64,000 nt of DNA from Jeongeupia naejangsanensis (GTDB lineage: Bacteria > Pseudomonadota > Gammaproteobacteria > Burkholderiales > Chitinibacteraceae): the NCBI RefSeq assembly GCF_016865585.1, contig NZ_JAESND010000004.1, forward strand, positions 1-64,000, given 5' to 3'. Shown one piece after another: positions 31,019 through 43,229 of the stretch (its first letter is position 1; every line of letters begins with the position of its first letter). The notes below the pieces were generated by a model. That model searched no databases, was not told the DNA's origin, and worked only from the letters and a program-made list of their open reading frames with translations. A program made the position numbers and the translations under genes.

Positions 31019-32248
31019 TTATCGGCGTCCGCCGCCGCGGGATGGGACCGGGCGGCTGATCTGGCTTCGGCTCGACGCGCCGCGCATGCTGTCCTGACGG
31101 GCTGCGCCGCCGCGATCCATCTGGTTGAAGGAGTTGTTGCGCTGGCCGGCATGGTCGCGGTTCGAGCCACGGTCGGCAGCCGTCTGGCGATCCCTTGTGC
31201 CGTGATCGATTCCGCCCTGCGATGGATTCCGGGCGTCACGATTGATCCCGCCTTGTGATGGCGTGCGGGCGTCGCGGTTGCCGGCCGAATGCTGGCGGTC
31301 CCGTCCGCCGGCATCGGGGCGTTCGCGCAGCGATCCCTTGTCCACGTTGCCGAGCTGGCCGCGTTCCTGGTCGGCGCGGCCACGGAAGGCTTCGCGGCTG
31401 TCGACACCGGTCCGGTTGCCACGGTAGCGCTGCTGGGTCGCATTGTCGCGGTACTGCACGCCACGCCGGTGGTCGACGTTGTGATTCCAGTTGCTGTTGC
31501 TGATGTTGGTGCGGTTGAAGTTGTTGTAGCGGTTGACGTTGATGTCGACGTCGCCGCGGCCCCAGTTGCAGCCGCCCCACAGCGCCGAACCGACGATCAC
31601 CCCGGCGGTGAACGAGAAGAATGCCGTGCCGGCCACGTAACCGGGTGGGTACCAGTAGTAGGGCGTATAGGCCGGATAGGGCCACGGGCCGTAGACCACG
31701 GTCGGGTTGTACGTCGGTACGTAGACGACCTCGGGCTGGGCCGGCTCGATCTTGATCACCGTGGTGCTGCCGCTACTGTCGGTGGTGACCGTCTGTTCCT
31801 TGCTTGATTTGAGATTGCCTTGCGCTTCGGCCTTGGTGCGCAGCCGCTGCGCCGCGTCGAGCACATCCTTCTGCTGGGCGAGGAAGGCATCGCCGAGCTT
31901 CTGCGTCCAGTCGAGCTTGTCGTTCATCATCTGCAGCACTTGCGGGAACGCGGTCAGCGATTTCACGCTGGCGTCCCAGCTCTGCTTCTGCAGTGCGTCT
32001 TCCAGCGCTTTGTCCTTCAGGTTCGGATTGGCCTGGCGCCAGCGCTGCGCCTCGACGACCTCGAGCGGATAGGTCGACGCCATCAGGACTTGCGCCAGCA
32101 GCGAATCGGGGTAGAGCGCGATAGGGGCGACGAGCTGTTCGATCTCTTCCGGCTTGAAGGTGGCCGCACCAGCTTGGCCGTTGGCGGCCTGCGCATGGCC
32201 GCAGACGAGCAGTACGACGAACAGCAATGCACGCATCAGTGCTTGCAT
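31019..32248 (-). CDS. DUF3300 family exported protein with Arg/Gly/Asn-rich tail
   Basis: A signal peptide (LLFVVLLVCGHAQA) then the DUF3300 domain (residues about 30-170: EEIEQLVAPIALYPDSLLAQ, SVKSLTAFPQVLQMM) and a YVPTYNPTVVYGPWPY / PGYVAGTAFFSF segment. After about residue 230 the protein becomes a low-complexity N/R/G/D-rich tail with a duplicated RDAR(T/N)PSQGGI unit. The function is unknown. The gene is followed by DUF2950. Confidence 0.88.
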   Translation of the reverse strand: MQALMRALLFVVLLVCGHAQAANGQAGAATFKPEEIEQLVAPIALYPDSLLAQVLMASTYPLEVVEAQRWRQANPNLKDKALEDALQKQSWDASVKSLTAFPQVLQMMNDKLDWTQKLGDAFLAQQKDVLDAAQRLRTKAEAQGNLKSSKEQTVTTDSSGSTTVIKIEPAQPEVVYVPTYNPTVVYGPWPYPAYTPYYWYPPGYVAGTAFFSFTAGVIVGSALWGGCNWGRGDVDINVNRYNNFNRTNISNSNWNHNVDHRRGVQYRDNATQQRYRGNRTGVDSREAFRGRADQERGQLGNVDKGSLRERPDAGGRDRQHSAGNRDARTPSQGGINRDARNPSQGGIDHGTRDRQTAADRGSNRDHAGQRNNSFNQMDRGGAARQDSMRGASSRSQISRPVPSRGGGRR

Positions 32249-32383
32249 CGTTCCTCCTTCGAGGCGGACGAGTCACAGGGAGATGCCTTACTTTAGCTGT
32301 TGCCAGTGTCTACGACAATGCGATTGCCGCAGTGGAGTGACGGCTGACGCCACACCTACGGCCAGTGTCGGGCCCGGCCGGGT

Positions 32384-34168
<1,785 letters not shown>

Positions 34169-34255
34169 CGGGGGACTTGGATCGCAGGAAGCCGGTCATT
34201 GTACGCCGGACCGAAGGTGCAGAGTCGCCGGCCGCTTACCGGCCGGCTCGGGTAA

Positions 34256-36019
<1,764 letters not shown>

Positions 36020-36037
36020 GGCGATCTGCGCCTCACC

Positions 36038-36065
36038 AAAACCCCGGCCGATGCCGGGGTTTTTG
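36038..36065 (+). terminator. argS terminator
   Basis: Stem ACCCCGGC / GCCGGGGT around GAT, followed by a TTTTTG tail on the plus strand, 19 bp after the argS stop. Confidence 0.88.
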
Positions 36066-36268
36066 TTGGCGGGTCATCACGGCTATGACGCTGGAATTTT
36101 GCAATGCTTTGAGTTAGCTTTTCCTTTTCTTGCTTAGTGTGTAGAGAATTGCTGCCGTTACGCGCAGCGGTCGTGCCGGTGGGCAAGGCGCGCCGGTTTG
36201 GTCCAACCGGCGATTGCGTCATACAGCATGTCGCCGTCTCCTTTGCCTGGTTCTGATTCGGAGCACCC

Positions 36269-36679
36269 ATGAAAATCACCATCGAAACCCTCGTCAACGC
36301 CGGCATCGGCCCAGTCTGGAGCGCTTGGAACAACCCGGACGACATCGTGCGCTGGAATGCCGCATCCGATGACTGGCATACGACCAGCAGCCGTGTCGAT
36401 CTGCGCGAAGGCGGCACATTCAGTGCGCGAATGGAGGCCAGGGACGGCAGCTTCGGCTTCGATTTCGAAGGTGTTTACACCCGGATTGTCGAGCACGCGC
36501 TGATCGAATATGCGATGGGCGACAGCCGTACGGTGGCCGTCACGTTCGAGCCGGTTGCCGGGGGCGTGAAGGTGACCGAGACCTTCGACGCCGAGGACAC
36601 GCACAGCGCCGAACAACAGCGGCAGGGCTGGCAGGCCATCCTCGACCGGTTTGCGCGCTACGTCGAAGCAAAGGCGTGA
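36269..36679 (+). CDS. SRPBCC / AHSA1-like protein
   Basis: 136 residues starting MKITIETLVNAGIGPVWSAW, with DIVRWNAASDDWHT and a C-terminal helix (GWQAILDRFARYVEA), the layout of the activator-of-Hsp90 homologue/START-like fold. These small proteins bind hydrophobic ligands; the substrate is unknown. The next gene starts 11 bp after its stop, so they may be co-transcribed. Confidence 0.88.
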   Translation: MKITIETLVNAGIGPVWSAWNNPDDIVRWNAASDDWHTTSSRVDLREGGTFSARMEARDGSFGFDFEGVYTRIVEHALIEYAMGDSRTVAVTFEPVAGGVKVTETFDAEDTHSAEQQRQGWQAILDRFARYVEAKA

Positions 36680-36689
36680 CGGCCACGAC

Positions 36690-37493
36690 ATGACCAGGCT
36701 TGTCGGCCGTGGCAGGACGGCGGAGGTCTACGATCACGATGACGGCCAGGTGCTGAAACTGTTCCATGGTTTCGTCGATGCCGCATCGGTGGAAGGCGAA
36801 TTCGCCAAAGCCCGGTTTGCCCGGGCAAACCGGATCAGCACGCCTGCTGCGCTGTCGCTGGTGCAACGGGACGACAGGCTGGGGATCGTTTACCAGAAGG
36901 TTGCCGGTCGCTCGCTGCTCGACGCGCTCAAGCGCCGGCCGCTCGGCATGAGGGGTATTGCCCGGCAAATGGCATGCCTGCACCGCAGCGTTCACGCCGT
37001 CGAAGGCGCGCCCGAACTCGCCAGCCAGAAACAGGTGCTGTGTGATGCAATCAGGCAAGCGGCCGGGCTGGATGCGCGCAGCAAGCAGACGGTGATCGAT
37101 TACACCATGACGTTGCCGGACGGGCAGGCGTTGTGCCACGGCGACTTTCATCCCGACAATATTCTGGTTGATGCAGGTCTGTGGGTGATCGACTGGATGA
37201 CCGGCGTCCGGGGGCACCCGGCCTGCGATGTGGCCAGAACCGCGATGCTGCTCGAGTGCGCAGACATTCCCGGCGACATGCCGGTCCTGGTCCGCCGCCT
37301 GATGGGCCGGATGCAGGCCTGGCTGGCGCATACCTACCTGCGCGAGTATCTACGGCCCGGTGGGCTGAGTGCCGCCGAGGTGGCGCAATGGCGTTTGCCC
37401 AACGACGCTGCGCGTCTGGCCGAGCGCTTGGGCCCGAACGAACGGCGCGTCATGCTCGCGCGGATCGATGCGGCCATGCAGGCGGTCCGCTGA
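36690..37493 (+). CDS. aminoglycoside-phosphotransferase-like kinase
   Basis: A 267-residue APH/choline-kinase fold: VGRGRTAEVYDHDDGQVLKL (nucleotide loop and Lys), CHGDFHPDNILVDAG (catalytic HGDxxxxN) and WVIDWMTGVRGHPACDVA (metal-binding Asp). Such proteins phosphorylate small molecules, and resistance is only one possibility. The start at 36690 begins within the frame of an upstream extension and suits the family's N-terminus. Near an SRPBCC and a GNAT gene. Confidence 0.87.
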   Translation: MTRLVGRGRTAEVYDHDDGQVLKLFHGFVDAASVEGEFAKARFARANRISTPAALSLVQRDDRLGIVYQKVAGRSLLDALKRRPLGMRGIARQMACLHRSVHAVEGAPELASQKQVLCDAIRQAAGLDARSKQTVIDYTMTLPDGQALCHGDFHPDNILVDAGLWVIDWMTGVRGHPACDVARTAMLLECADIPGDMPVLVRRLMGRMQAWLAHTYLREYLRPGGLSAAEVAQWRLPNDAARLAERLGPNERRVMLARIDAAMQAVR

Positions 37494-37537
37494 CAACCGT
37501 GCGCGGCCGCGAACTTCAACGAATTTGAACGGAGACG

Positions 37538-38051
37538 ATGGTGCATATCGAAGTAGACGATCTAGACCCGCCCGCAGGTGCACGCGCTGTTGCGCGAGCA
37601 TCTGGCCGGCATGCACGCCAGTTCGCCCGAGGGCTGCGTGCAGGCGCTCGATCTGTCGGGCCTGAAAACGCCGGCGGTGACGTTCTGGACCGCATGGGAC
37701 GGTGATGAGCTGATCGGCTGTGGCGCGCTGAAGGCGCTGGACGACACGCAGGGCGAGATCAAGTCGATGCGTACCGCGCATGGCCATCTGCGCACGGGTG
37801 TGGCACAGGCGATTCTGGACACGGCGCTGGCCGAAGCCACGCGGCGCGGTTACGCGCGGGTGAGTCTGGAAACCGGTTCGTCACCGGCCTTCGGCGCGGC
37901 GCAGGCGCTGTACGCGCGCAACGGTTTTATCCGCTGCAGCGCATTCGGCGACTATCTGGCGAATGATTTCAGCGTCTTCATGACCCGGGCTCTGCCGGGC
38001 CACGGGCCGTCTGGTCTGCAATCCGGGCAGGAGTACGGGAATGGCCATTGA
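37538..38051 (+). pseudogene. GNAT acetyltransferase with apparent N-terminal frameshift
   Basis: ATG 37538 has an excellent ribosome site (GGAG) and opens with HIEVDDLD, the usual start of this GNAT family. The rest of the domain (QVHALLREHLAGMHASSP, VTFWTAWDGDELIGCGALK, GYARVSLETGSSPAFGAAQ) is in another frame, entered near 37570-37578 inside CCCGCCCGCAGG. One base gained or lost there would join both parts. A GTG at 37578 could start a shortened protein but has no ribosome site. This may be a recent mutation or a sequencing error. Confidence 0.7.
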
Positions 38052-38445
38052 AACACTGATCACCGGTGTCGCGCACATCGGCATCCGGGTGCACGAGCTG
38101 GCACGGTCGAGGGCGTTTTACGAGCTGCTGGGCTTCCGCTTCGTCGTCGGCCCGGTCGGGCCGGAGCCGGTGGCGGTGATGTCGCATCCGTCCGGGCTGG
38201 AGGTGAATTTCATCCTGAATGCCTCGGCTGCCGCGACGCGGAACGTGCTGATGGACATCGACGACAAGCACGCCGGTTATACGCACATGGCGCTGGCGGT
38301 CAGCGATGTGCTGGCCGTGAAGAGGGGGCTGGAAGCGGCCGGGGTTGCGATCTCCGAAGGCCCGATCACCTTTTCGACCGGGTCGACGTCGATTTTCGTG
38401 CGCGACCCGGACTGGAACGTGATCGAGTTCAACCAGAAGGGATGA
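38041..38445 (+). CDS. VOC-family protein (glyoxalase fold)
   Basis: 134 residues: GVAHIGIRVHELARSRAFYE at the start, HPSGLEVNFILN, YTHMALAVSDVLAVKRGLEA, then IFVRDPDWNVIEFNQ with a metal-ligand Glu. His at position 12 and Glu near the end are the usual ligands of glyoxalase-I-like enzymes. Overlaps the end of the GNAT frame by 11 bp. Substrate unknown. Confidence 0.88.
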   Translation: MAIETLITGVAHIGIRVHELARSRAFYELLGFRFVVGPVGPEPVAVMSHPSGLEVNFILNASAAATRNVLMDIDDKHAGYTHMALAVSDVLAVKRGLEAAGVAISEGPITFSTGSTSIFVRDPDWNVIEFNQKG

Positions 38446-38483
38446 CCCCGCCTGGCACGGCGTTCCGCCATGCTGGCGCGGGG

Positions 38484-38918
38484 TTACCGCAAGCCGAGTG
38501 CCCTGACGATCTCGGCGTCGTTGCGCTCGACCTCGACGAAGCCGAGCGCGGCATACAGCGCCGAGGCCGCAACGTTGGCCGGGCGATGACCGATCAGGAT
38601 GCGTTTGCCGCCCTGTGCGGCCAATTCGTCGATCAGGCGCAGCATCGCCGCCTTGCCGTGGCCCCGGCGCTGGTGCTGCGCATCGATCATCAGCATCACG
38701 ATCCAGTCCTCGCCGGTATCCGGATCCTTGCCGAGCACGGCAAAGCCGACGAGGTCGCCGCCGGCATGAATTGCACGCAGCCGGAAGCTCGGTTCGAATT
38801 TCGACTCGGCGATCCATTCGAGCACCGAGAACGGAAAGTGCGGCAGCTGTTCGGCCGAGACGCGCAAGGCCGCGCAGGCGTACCAGTTGTCGCGGGTCAC
38901 TTCGTGCAGTGACACCAC
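38484..38918 (-). CDS. GNAT-family N-acetyltransferase
   Basis: 144 residues with LHEVTRDNWYACAALRVS at the start, WIVMLMIDAQHQRRGHGKAA (acetyl-CoA-binding Q/RxxGxA) and ASALYAALGFVEVERND at the end. This resembles spermidine/diamine acetyltransferase-like (PaiA/SpeG-type) proteins. Convergent with the VOC gene. Substrate not predictable. Confidence 0.9.
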   Translation of the reverse strand: MVSLHEVTRDNWYACAALRVSAEQLPHFPFSVLEWIAESKFEPSFRLRAIHAGGDLVGFAVLGKDPDTGEDWIVMLMIDAQHQRRGHGKAAMLRLIDELAAQGGKRILIGHRPANVAASALYAALGFVEVERNDAEIVRALGLR

Positions 38919-38922
38919 GGGT

Positions 38923-39249
38923 TCAGACCGGCGTGGTGACGACCGCGGTGCCGCTGGCCGAAACCATCAGCATGCCGTTGTTCTGGCCGAGCACTTCATA
39001 GTCGAGATCGATGCCGATCACCGCGTTGGCGCCCAGCGCGGCGGCACGTTCCTGCAATTCCTGCAGCGCAATGTCGCGGGCTTTCTGCAGTTCCTTCTCG
39101 TACGTGGCCGAGCGGCCGCCGACGAGATCGCGAATGCCGGCGAACAGGTCCTTGAAGACATTGGCACCGAGGATGGCTTCGCCGGTGACGATGCCGCAGT
39201 AGCGGTTGATCTTGTGGCCTTCGAGCGTGGCGGTGGTGGTAACGATCAT
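38923..39249 (-). CDS. ybjQ: UPF0145 / YbjQ family protein
   Basis: 108 residues: [40 protein letters not shown] and [20 protein letters not shown] are hallmarks of the YbjQ family of pentamer-forming proteins of unknown function. It starts at ATG 39249 and ends 4 bp before the GNAT gene, likely the same transcript. Confidence 0.93.
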   Translation of the reverse strand: MIVTTTATLEGHKINRYCGIVTGEAILGANVFKDLFAGIRDLVGGRSATYEKELQKARDIALQELQERAAALGANAVIGIDLDYEVLGQNNGMLMVSASGTAVVTTPV

Positions 39250-39375
39250 GCGGGACTCCAGGTCGTGGGAACGGGCGGAACGGCGTTCAATGATCGGACA
39301 GTCTGGCAGGTTCTGCCCATTGCTTGGGCAGGGGCAAGCCGGCTTGGTTCCATGGCGGTCGGGAGGTGCGGCGCA

Positions 39376-39404
39376 TGAAAAACGCCACCGCATGCGGTGG
39401 CGTT
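39376..39404 (-). terminator. prmB terminator
   Basis: A perfect 24-bp palindrome AACGCCACCGCATGCGGTGGCGTT (39381-39404) followed by TTTTC on the minus strand, 17 bp after the prmB stop. Confidence 0.85.
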
Positions 39405-39421
39405 GCCGTGAGGGAAGAGGC

Positions 39422-40330
39422 TTACAGGCCGGCGTCGGCCAGCATCTCGCGCGTCAGCAGGAAGACGAAGCCGTCGCCGCTGGCGGTATCGAGCCAGACG
39501 AAGGGCAGCTGCGGGTAAGCGGCTTCGAGCACGTCGCGGTTGTGGCCGATCTCGACGACGAGCACGCCGCGCGGATTGAGGAAGGCGCTGGCGTTGTCGA
39601 TCAGCTTGCGGGTGATGTCGAGGCCGTCTTCGCCGCTGCCGAGGGCCATGTCCGGCTCGTGCCGGTACTCCTCCGGCAGTTCGTCCATCGACGGCGCGTC
39701 GACATAGGGCGGGTTCGAGATGATCAGGTCGTAGACCTCGCCGGTCACCGGTTCGAACAGGTCGCCGTCGAGCAGGTCGATGCGGTCGCCGAGGTGATAG
39801 TCGGCAACGTTGATTTCGGCCACGTCGAGCGCGTCCGGACTCAGGTCGACGGCGTCGACCTGCGCGTCCGGGAAGGCATCGGCGAGCAGGATCGCCAGGC
39901 AGCCCGAACCGGTGCACAGGTCGAGTGCGCGGTGAACCAGCTCCGCGTGTTCGATCCACGGCTCCAGCGCTTCGTTGAACAGCAGTTCGGCGATGAACGA
40001 GCGCGGCACGATGGTGCGTTCGTCGACGTAGAACTTGTATTCGCCCAGCCAGGCTTCCTTGGTCAGGTAGGCGGTCGGAATGTGTTCGTCGGCGCGCTTG
40101 CGGATCACCTCGACCAGCTTGTCGACTTCGGAGGGCAGCAGCCGGGCTTCGAGGAACGGTTCGAGCTTGTCGAGCGGCAGCTTCAGCGTCGCCAGCAGCA
40201 GGTAGACCGCTTCATCGAAAGCGTTGTCGGTGCCGTGACCGTAGAACAGCCCGGCTTCGTTGAAGCGGCTGACGGCAAAACGCAGGCAGTCTCGCACCGT
40301 GGAGAGGTGTTGGCGGGCGGCTTCATACAT
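39422..40330 (-). CDS. prmB: 50S ribosomal protein L3 glutamine methyltransferase
   Basis: PrmB N5-methylates a glutamine of ribosomal protein L3. It is 302 residues with an N-terminal helical domain ([20 protein letters not shown]), the SAM-binding [15 protein letters not shown], and the catalytic NPPY ([20 protein letters not shown]). PrmB rather than PrmC is favoured by the N-terminal sequence and the VDAPSM after NPPY. Confidence 0.95.
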   Translation of the reverse strand: MYEAARQHLSTVRDCLRFAVSRFNEAGLFYGHGTDNAFDEAVYLLLATLKLPLDKLEPFLEARLLPSEVDKLVEVIRKRADEHIPTAYLTKEAWLGEYKFYVDERTIVPRSFIAELLFNEALEPWIEHAELVHRALDLCTGSGCLAILLADAFPDAQVDAVDLSPDALDVAEINVADYHLGDRIDLLDGDLFEPVTGEVYDLIISNPPYVDAPSMDELPEEYRHEPDMALGSGEDGLDITRKLIDNASAFLNPRGVLVVEIGHNRDVLEAAYPQLPFVWLDTASGDGFVFLLTREMLADAGL

Positions 40331-40578
40331 GGACGGGACTCCGGCGGCTTGAAAATACCGGCAGTGTAGTGGGGTGGCGCCGAATCGGCGAGCGGGCTGT
40401 TCGTCGTGGCGCTTTCCTCAGGCTTTCACAAGGGTCGTCCGATGCACCGCGCGGCGGTCTGCCTGCACGGAATGTGCCAATTGGGGATGCGGTAGCGGTG
40501 CCATCGGTGTACATTTCTGCCTTTTCGTTCAAGCTGTTGGCGCATTTTTGCGCGCAGCAACCGCAGGGCACACCGCTA

Positions 40579-41943
40579 ATGAGTTTCTCGACCCTGGGCT
40601 TGGCCCGGGAAGTACAGCAGGCCGTCGAGGCCATGGGTTACGAAAACCCGACCCCGATCCAGGCGAAGGCCATTCCGCTGGTGCTCGCCGGTCGCGACGT
40701 GCTGGGTGCGGCACAGACCGGCACCGGCAAGACTGCCGCGTTCACGCTGCCGATCCTGACCCTGCTGGCGCCGCATGCCAGCAACAGCGTTTCGCCGGCC
40801 AAGCACCCGGTCCGCGCGCTGATCCTGACGCCGACGCGCGAGCTGGCCGACCAGGTCGGTGAAAACGTCAAAACCTATTCGCAGTTCATGCCTTTGCGCA
40901 GCCACATCGTGTTTGGCGGCGTCGACATCAAGGCACAGATTCCGCCGCTGCGCGCCGGTGTCGAAGTGCTGATCGCCACGCCGGGTCGCCTGCTCGACCA
41001 CGTGCAGCAGAAGAGCGTGAACCTGTCTCAGGTCGAGATCCTCGTGCTCGACGAAGCCGACCGCATGCTCGACATGGGCTTCATCCTCGACATCAAGAAA
41101 ATCATCTCGATGTTGCCCAAGCGCAAGCAGACGCTGCTGTTCTCGGCGACGTTCTCGCCGGAAATCAAGAAGCTCTCGGCCGAATTCCTGAACAATCCGG
41201 AACTCGTCGAAGTGGCGCGGCAGAACGCGACCAACGACAACGTCGAGCAACTGCTGCACCCGTGCGAAACACATCGCAAGCCCGCGCTGCTGGCGCACCT
41301 GATCCGTACCCACCAGATGGGTCAGGTCATCGTCTTCAACCGCACCAAGATCGGTGCCGATTCGGTTGCGCGCGAACTCAAGCGCGGCGGCTTCAACTGT
41401 GAGGCGATCCACGGCGACCGCGAACAGCGTGCGCGGCTCGAGACGTTGCAGCGCTTCAAGGAAGGCACGCTGCAGATCCTCGTGGCGACCGACGTTGCCG
41501 CGCGCGGACTCGACATTTCCGAGCTGCCGTACGTGGTCAACTTCGAGCTGCCGAACAACCCGGAAGACTACGTCCACCGGATCGGCCGCACCGGCCGTGC
41601 CGGCGCCAAGGGCGTGGCGATCTCGCTGGTCGATCCGGGCGAGGACAAGGCCTACGCGCTGATCCAGAAGCTGATCAAGAAGGAACTGCCGCTGACGCCG
41701 GTGCCGGGCTACTCGCCGGGCACGACGCCGGTGCAACCGGAACGGCCGAACCGGGGCGAGCGCCGCCATCCGGAAGAGCGTCGCGACACCACCGAAGCGC
41801 GCGCCGCTGCGCCGCGTCAGACGCGTCCGCGCGGCAACGACATCGACGTACCGCTGCCGACCAAGCCGCTGCCGTCGCTGCCCAAGCGCCCGCAACAGAT
41901 CGCCGCACTGTTCCTGCCTCCGAAGCATCCGGTCAGCAAGTAA
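40579..41943 (+). CDS. rhlE: DEAD-box ATP-dependent RNA helicase RhlE
   Basis: A 454-residue RhlE-type helicase: Q motif (GYENPTPIQAKAIP), Walker A (AAQTGTGKTAAF), PTRELADQV, VLDEADRMLDMGF, SATFS, VATDVAARGLD and HRIGRTGRAG, then a Pro/Arg-rich basic tail. It remodels RNA in ribosome assembly or decay. The frame is open about 210 bp upstream; ATG 40579 matches the family start (FSTLGLA). The roughly 250-bp upstream region could hold a long leader; nothing specific is recognised there. Confidence 0.95.
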   Translation: MSFSTLGLAREVQQAVEAMGYENPTPIQAKAIPLVLAGRDVLGAAQTGTGKTAAFTLPILTLLAPHASNSVSPAKHPVRALILTPTRELADQVGENVKTYSQFMPLRSHIVFGGVDIKAQIPPLRAGVEVLIATPGRLLDHVQQKSVNLSQVEILVLDEADRMLDMGFILDIKKIISMLPKRKQTLLFSATFSPEIKKLSAEFLNNPELVEVARQNATNDNVEQLLHPCETHRKPALLAHLIRTHQMGQVIVFNRTKIGADSVARELKRGGFNCEAIHGDREQRARLETLQRFKEGTLQILVATDVAARGLDISELPYVVNFELPNNPEDYVHRIGRTGRAGAKGVAISLVDPGEDKAYALIQKLIKKELPLTPVPGYSPGTTPVQPERPNRGERRHPEERRDTTEARAAAPRQTRPRGNDIDVPLPTKPLPSLPKRPQQIAALFLPPKHPVSK

Positions 41944-41950
41944 TCCGCCG

Positions 41951-42406
41951 ATGAGCGACTTCGCCGCGCGATGGACCGCAAGGCTGCAGACCGGATTTCC
42001 GGTACTGGCGGCCATGCAGGTCACCTTGCGCGGCGATGCCGTTTCATGGGCGCTGCATGCGCCGTTTGCACCAAACCGCAACGACCACGCCACCGCCTTC
42101 GGTGGCAGCCTGTCGACGCTGGCGACGATTGCCGGCTGGCTCTACGTCAACGAGGCGGCGGCCAAGGTCGTCGGTGATCGCGTCGACGTCGTGATCCAGA
42201 CCGGCAACGCCCATTTCGTCATGCCGCTGCAGGCCGATCTGGTCGCGACGGTGCTGCCGGTAGGCGAGGCCGAGCTGGCTGCCTTCCATCGCACGCTGGC
42301 CCGCCGCGGCCGCGCGCGGTTGACGGTGCATGCAACGGTCGGCGACGGCACGGCCGAGGCGGTGCGTTTCACCGGCCAGTACGTCGCCGTGCGTTTGCCG
42401 GAATGA
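41951..42406 (+). CDS. YiiD C-terminal-type thioesterase (hotdog fold)
   Basis: 151 residues, recognisable from APFAPNRNDHATAFGGSLST, which is the YiiD_C putative thioesterase motif, and a beta-rich end (VRFTGQYVAVRL). E. coli YiiD (FabY) carries this domain fused to a GNAT domain; here it stands alone. Likely acts on acyl-thioesters in fatty-acid metabolism. It starts 8 bp after rhlE. Confidence 0.87.
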   Translation: MSDFAARWTARLQTGFPVLAAMQVTLRGDAVSWALHAPFAPNRNDHATAFGGSLSTLATIAGWLYVNEAAAKVVGDRVDVVIQTGNAHFVMPLQADLVATVLPVGEAELAAFHRTLARRGRARLTVHATVGDGTAEAVRFTGQYVAVRLPE

Positions 42407-42434
42407 AAAAAGCCGCTGATTCAGCGGCTTTTTT
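42406..42434. terminator. bidirectional terminator
   Basis: AAAAAAGCCGCTGA TTCAGCGGCTTTTTT hairpin between the convergent thioesterase and DUF2322 genes; it has A and T tracts on both sides. Confidence 0.9.
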
Positions 42435-42452
42435 CATTGGCGGTCCGCTCGG

Positions 42453-42764
42453 TCAGGCGGCAACCAGACGCACTGCCAGCGGCGTGCCGCCGTCGACCAA
42501 CGCAATCAGCCGGTCGATGTTCGGGTGCTTGCCCGGGAAGGCTTCGGCATCGGCGGTGTGCTCGGCGTAGAGGCGCAGACCCTTGTCGGCGGCAATGGCG
42601 TCAATGGCACCAAATTCCTGGAACAGCGCGTGATAGACGCGCACACTGCCGGCCTGGCCCGGCTTGTTCTCGATACGTGCAACGACGTTGTCGCCGTGCA
42701 GCAGTTCCAGTGCGGCCAGGTGATCGATGGTCGGAAGGGTGTCGAGAATGTCCTTGAAGCTCAT
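42453..42764 (-). CDS. DUF2322 family protein
   Basis: 103 residues with RIENKPGQAGSVRVYHALFQ and LYAEHTADAEAFPGKHPNID, which I recognise as the DUF2322 family found in Neisseria-like and other betaproteobacteria. Function unknown. It ends at the shared terminator. Confidence 0.82.
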   Translation of the reverse strand: MSFKDILDTLPTIDHLAALELLHGDNVVARIENKPGQAGSVRVYHALFQEFGAIDAIAADKGLRLYAEHTADAEAFPGKHPNIDRLIALVDGGTPLAVRLVAA

Positions 42765-42849
42765 GATGTGTCCTGATGTCAACGTCGTGCGGCGTGCCGC
42801 GTTGTGGGCTGCGGGGCTGGCCCGATTCGAATTCGTGAAGGAGTGTGCC

Positions 42850-43218
42850 ATGAAAAACGTGTTGCTTGCCGTCTTGCTGCTGGGGTGCGCCGGCGGTGCG
42901 CTTGCCGCTACCGGCGACGTGTCGAAAGCCGATTACCTGCAGCGTGCGGGGAGCCATTTCGATCAGGTCGATACCAACCATGATGGCGTGCTGAGCGAGC
43001 AGGAACGTGCGGCGGCGATGTCCCGGCTGGCCGAGAAGCGGGCCGCCCGTGATGGTAGTGAGGTGACGATGCCCCATCGCGAGATCAAGGGCGACATCAG
43101 CAAGGCCGACTTCCTGGCCAAGGCCGGGGCGCATTTCGACAAGCTCGATGCCAATCACGACGGCATGCTGAGCCGGGACGAGCGCCGTGCCGGCTGGCAA
43201 GCGATGCGCAAATCCTGA
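42850..43218 (+). CDS. exported EF-hand protein (122 aa)
   Basis: A signal peptide (LLAVLLLGCAGGALA) followed by two EF-hand loops, DTNHDGVLSEQE and DANHDGMLSRDE, each with preceding SKADYLQRAGSHFDQV / SKADFLAKAGAHFDKL helices. The two halves are clear duplicates. It probably binds calcium in the periplasm; the partner is unknown. Confidence 0.9.
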   Translation: MKNVLLAVLLLGCAGGALAATGDVSKADYLQRAGSHFDQVDTNHDGVLSEQERAAAMSRLAEKRAARDGSEVTMPHREIKGDISKADFLAKAGAHFDKLDANHDGMLSRDERRAGWQAMRKS

Positions 43219-43229
43219 TCGGCGGCTGA

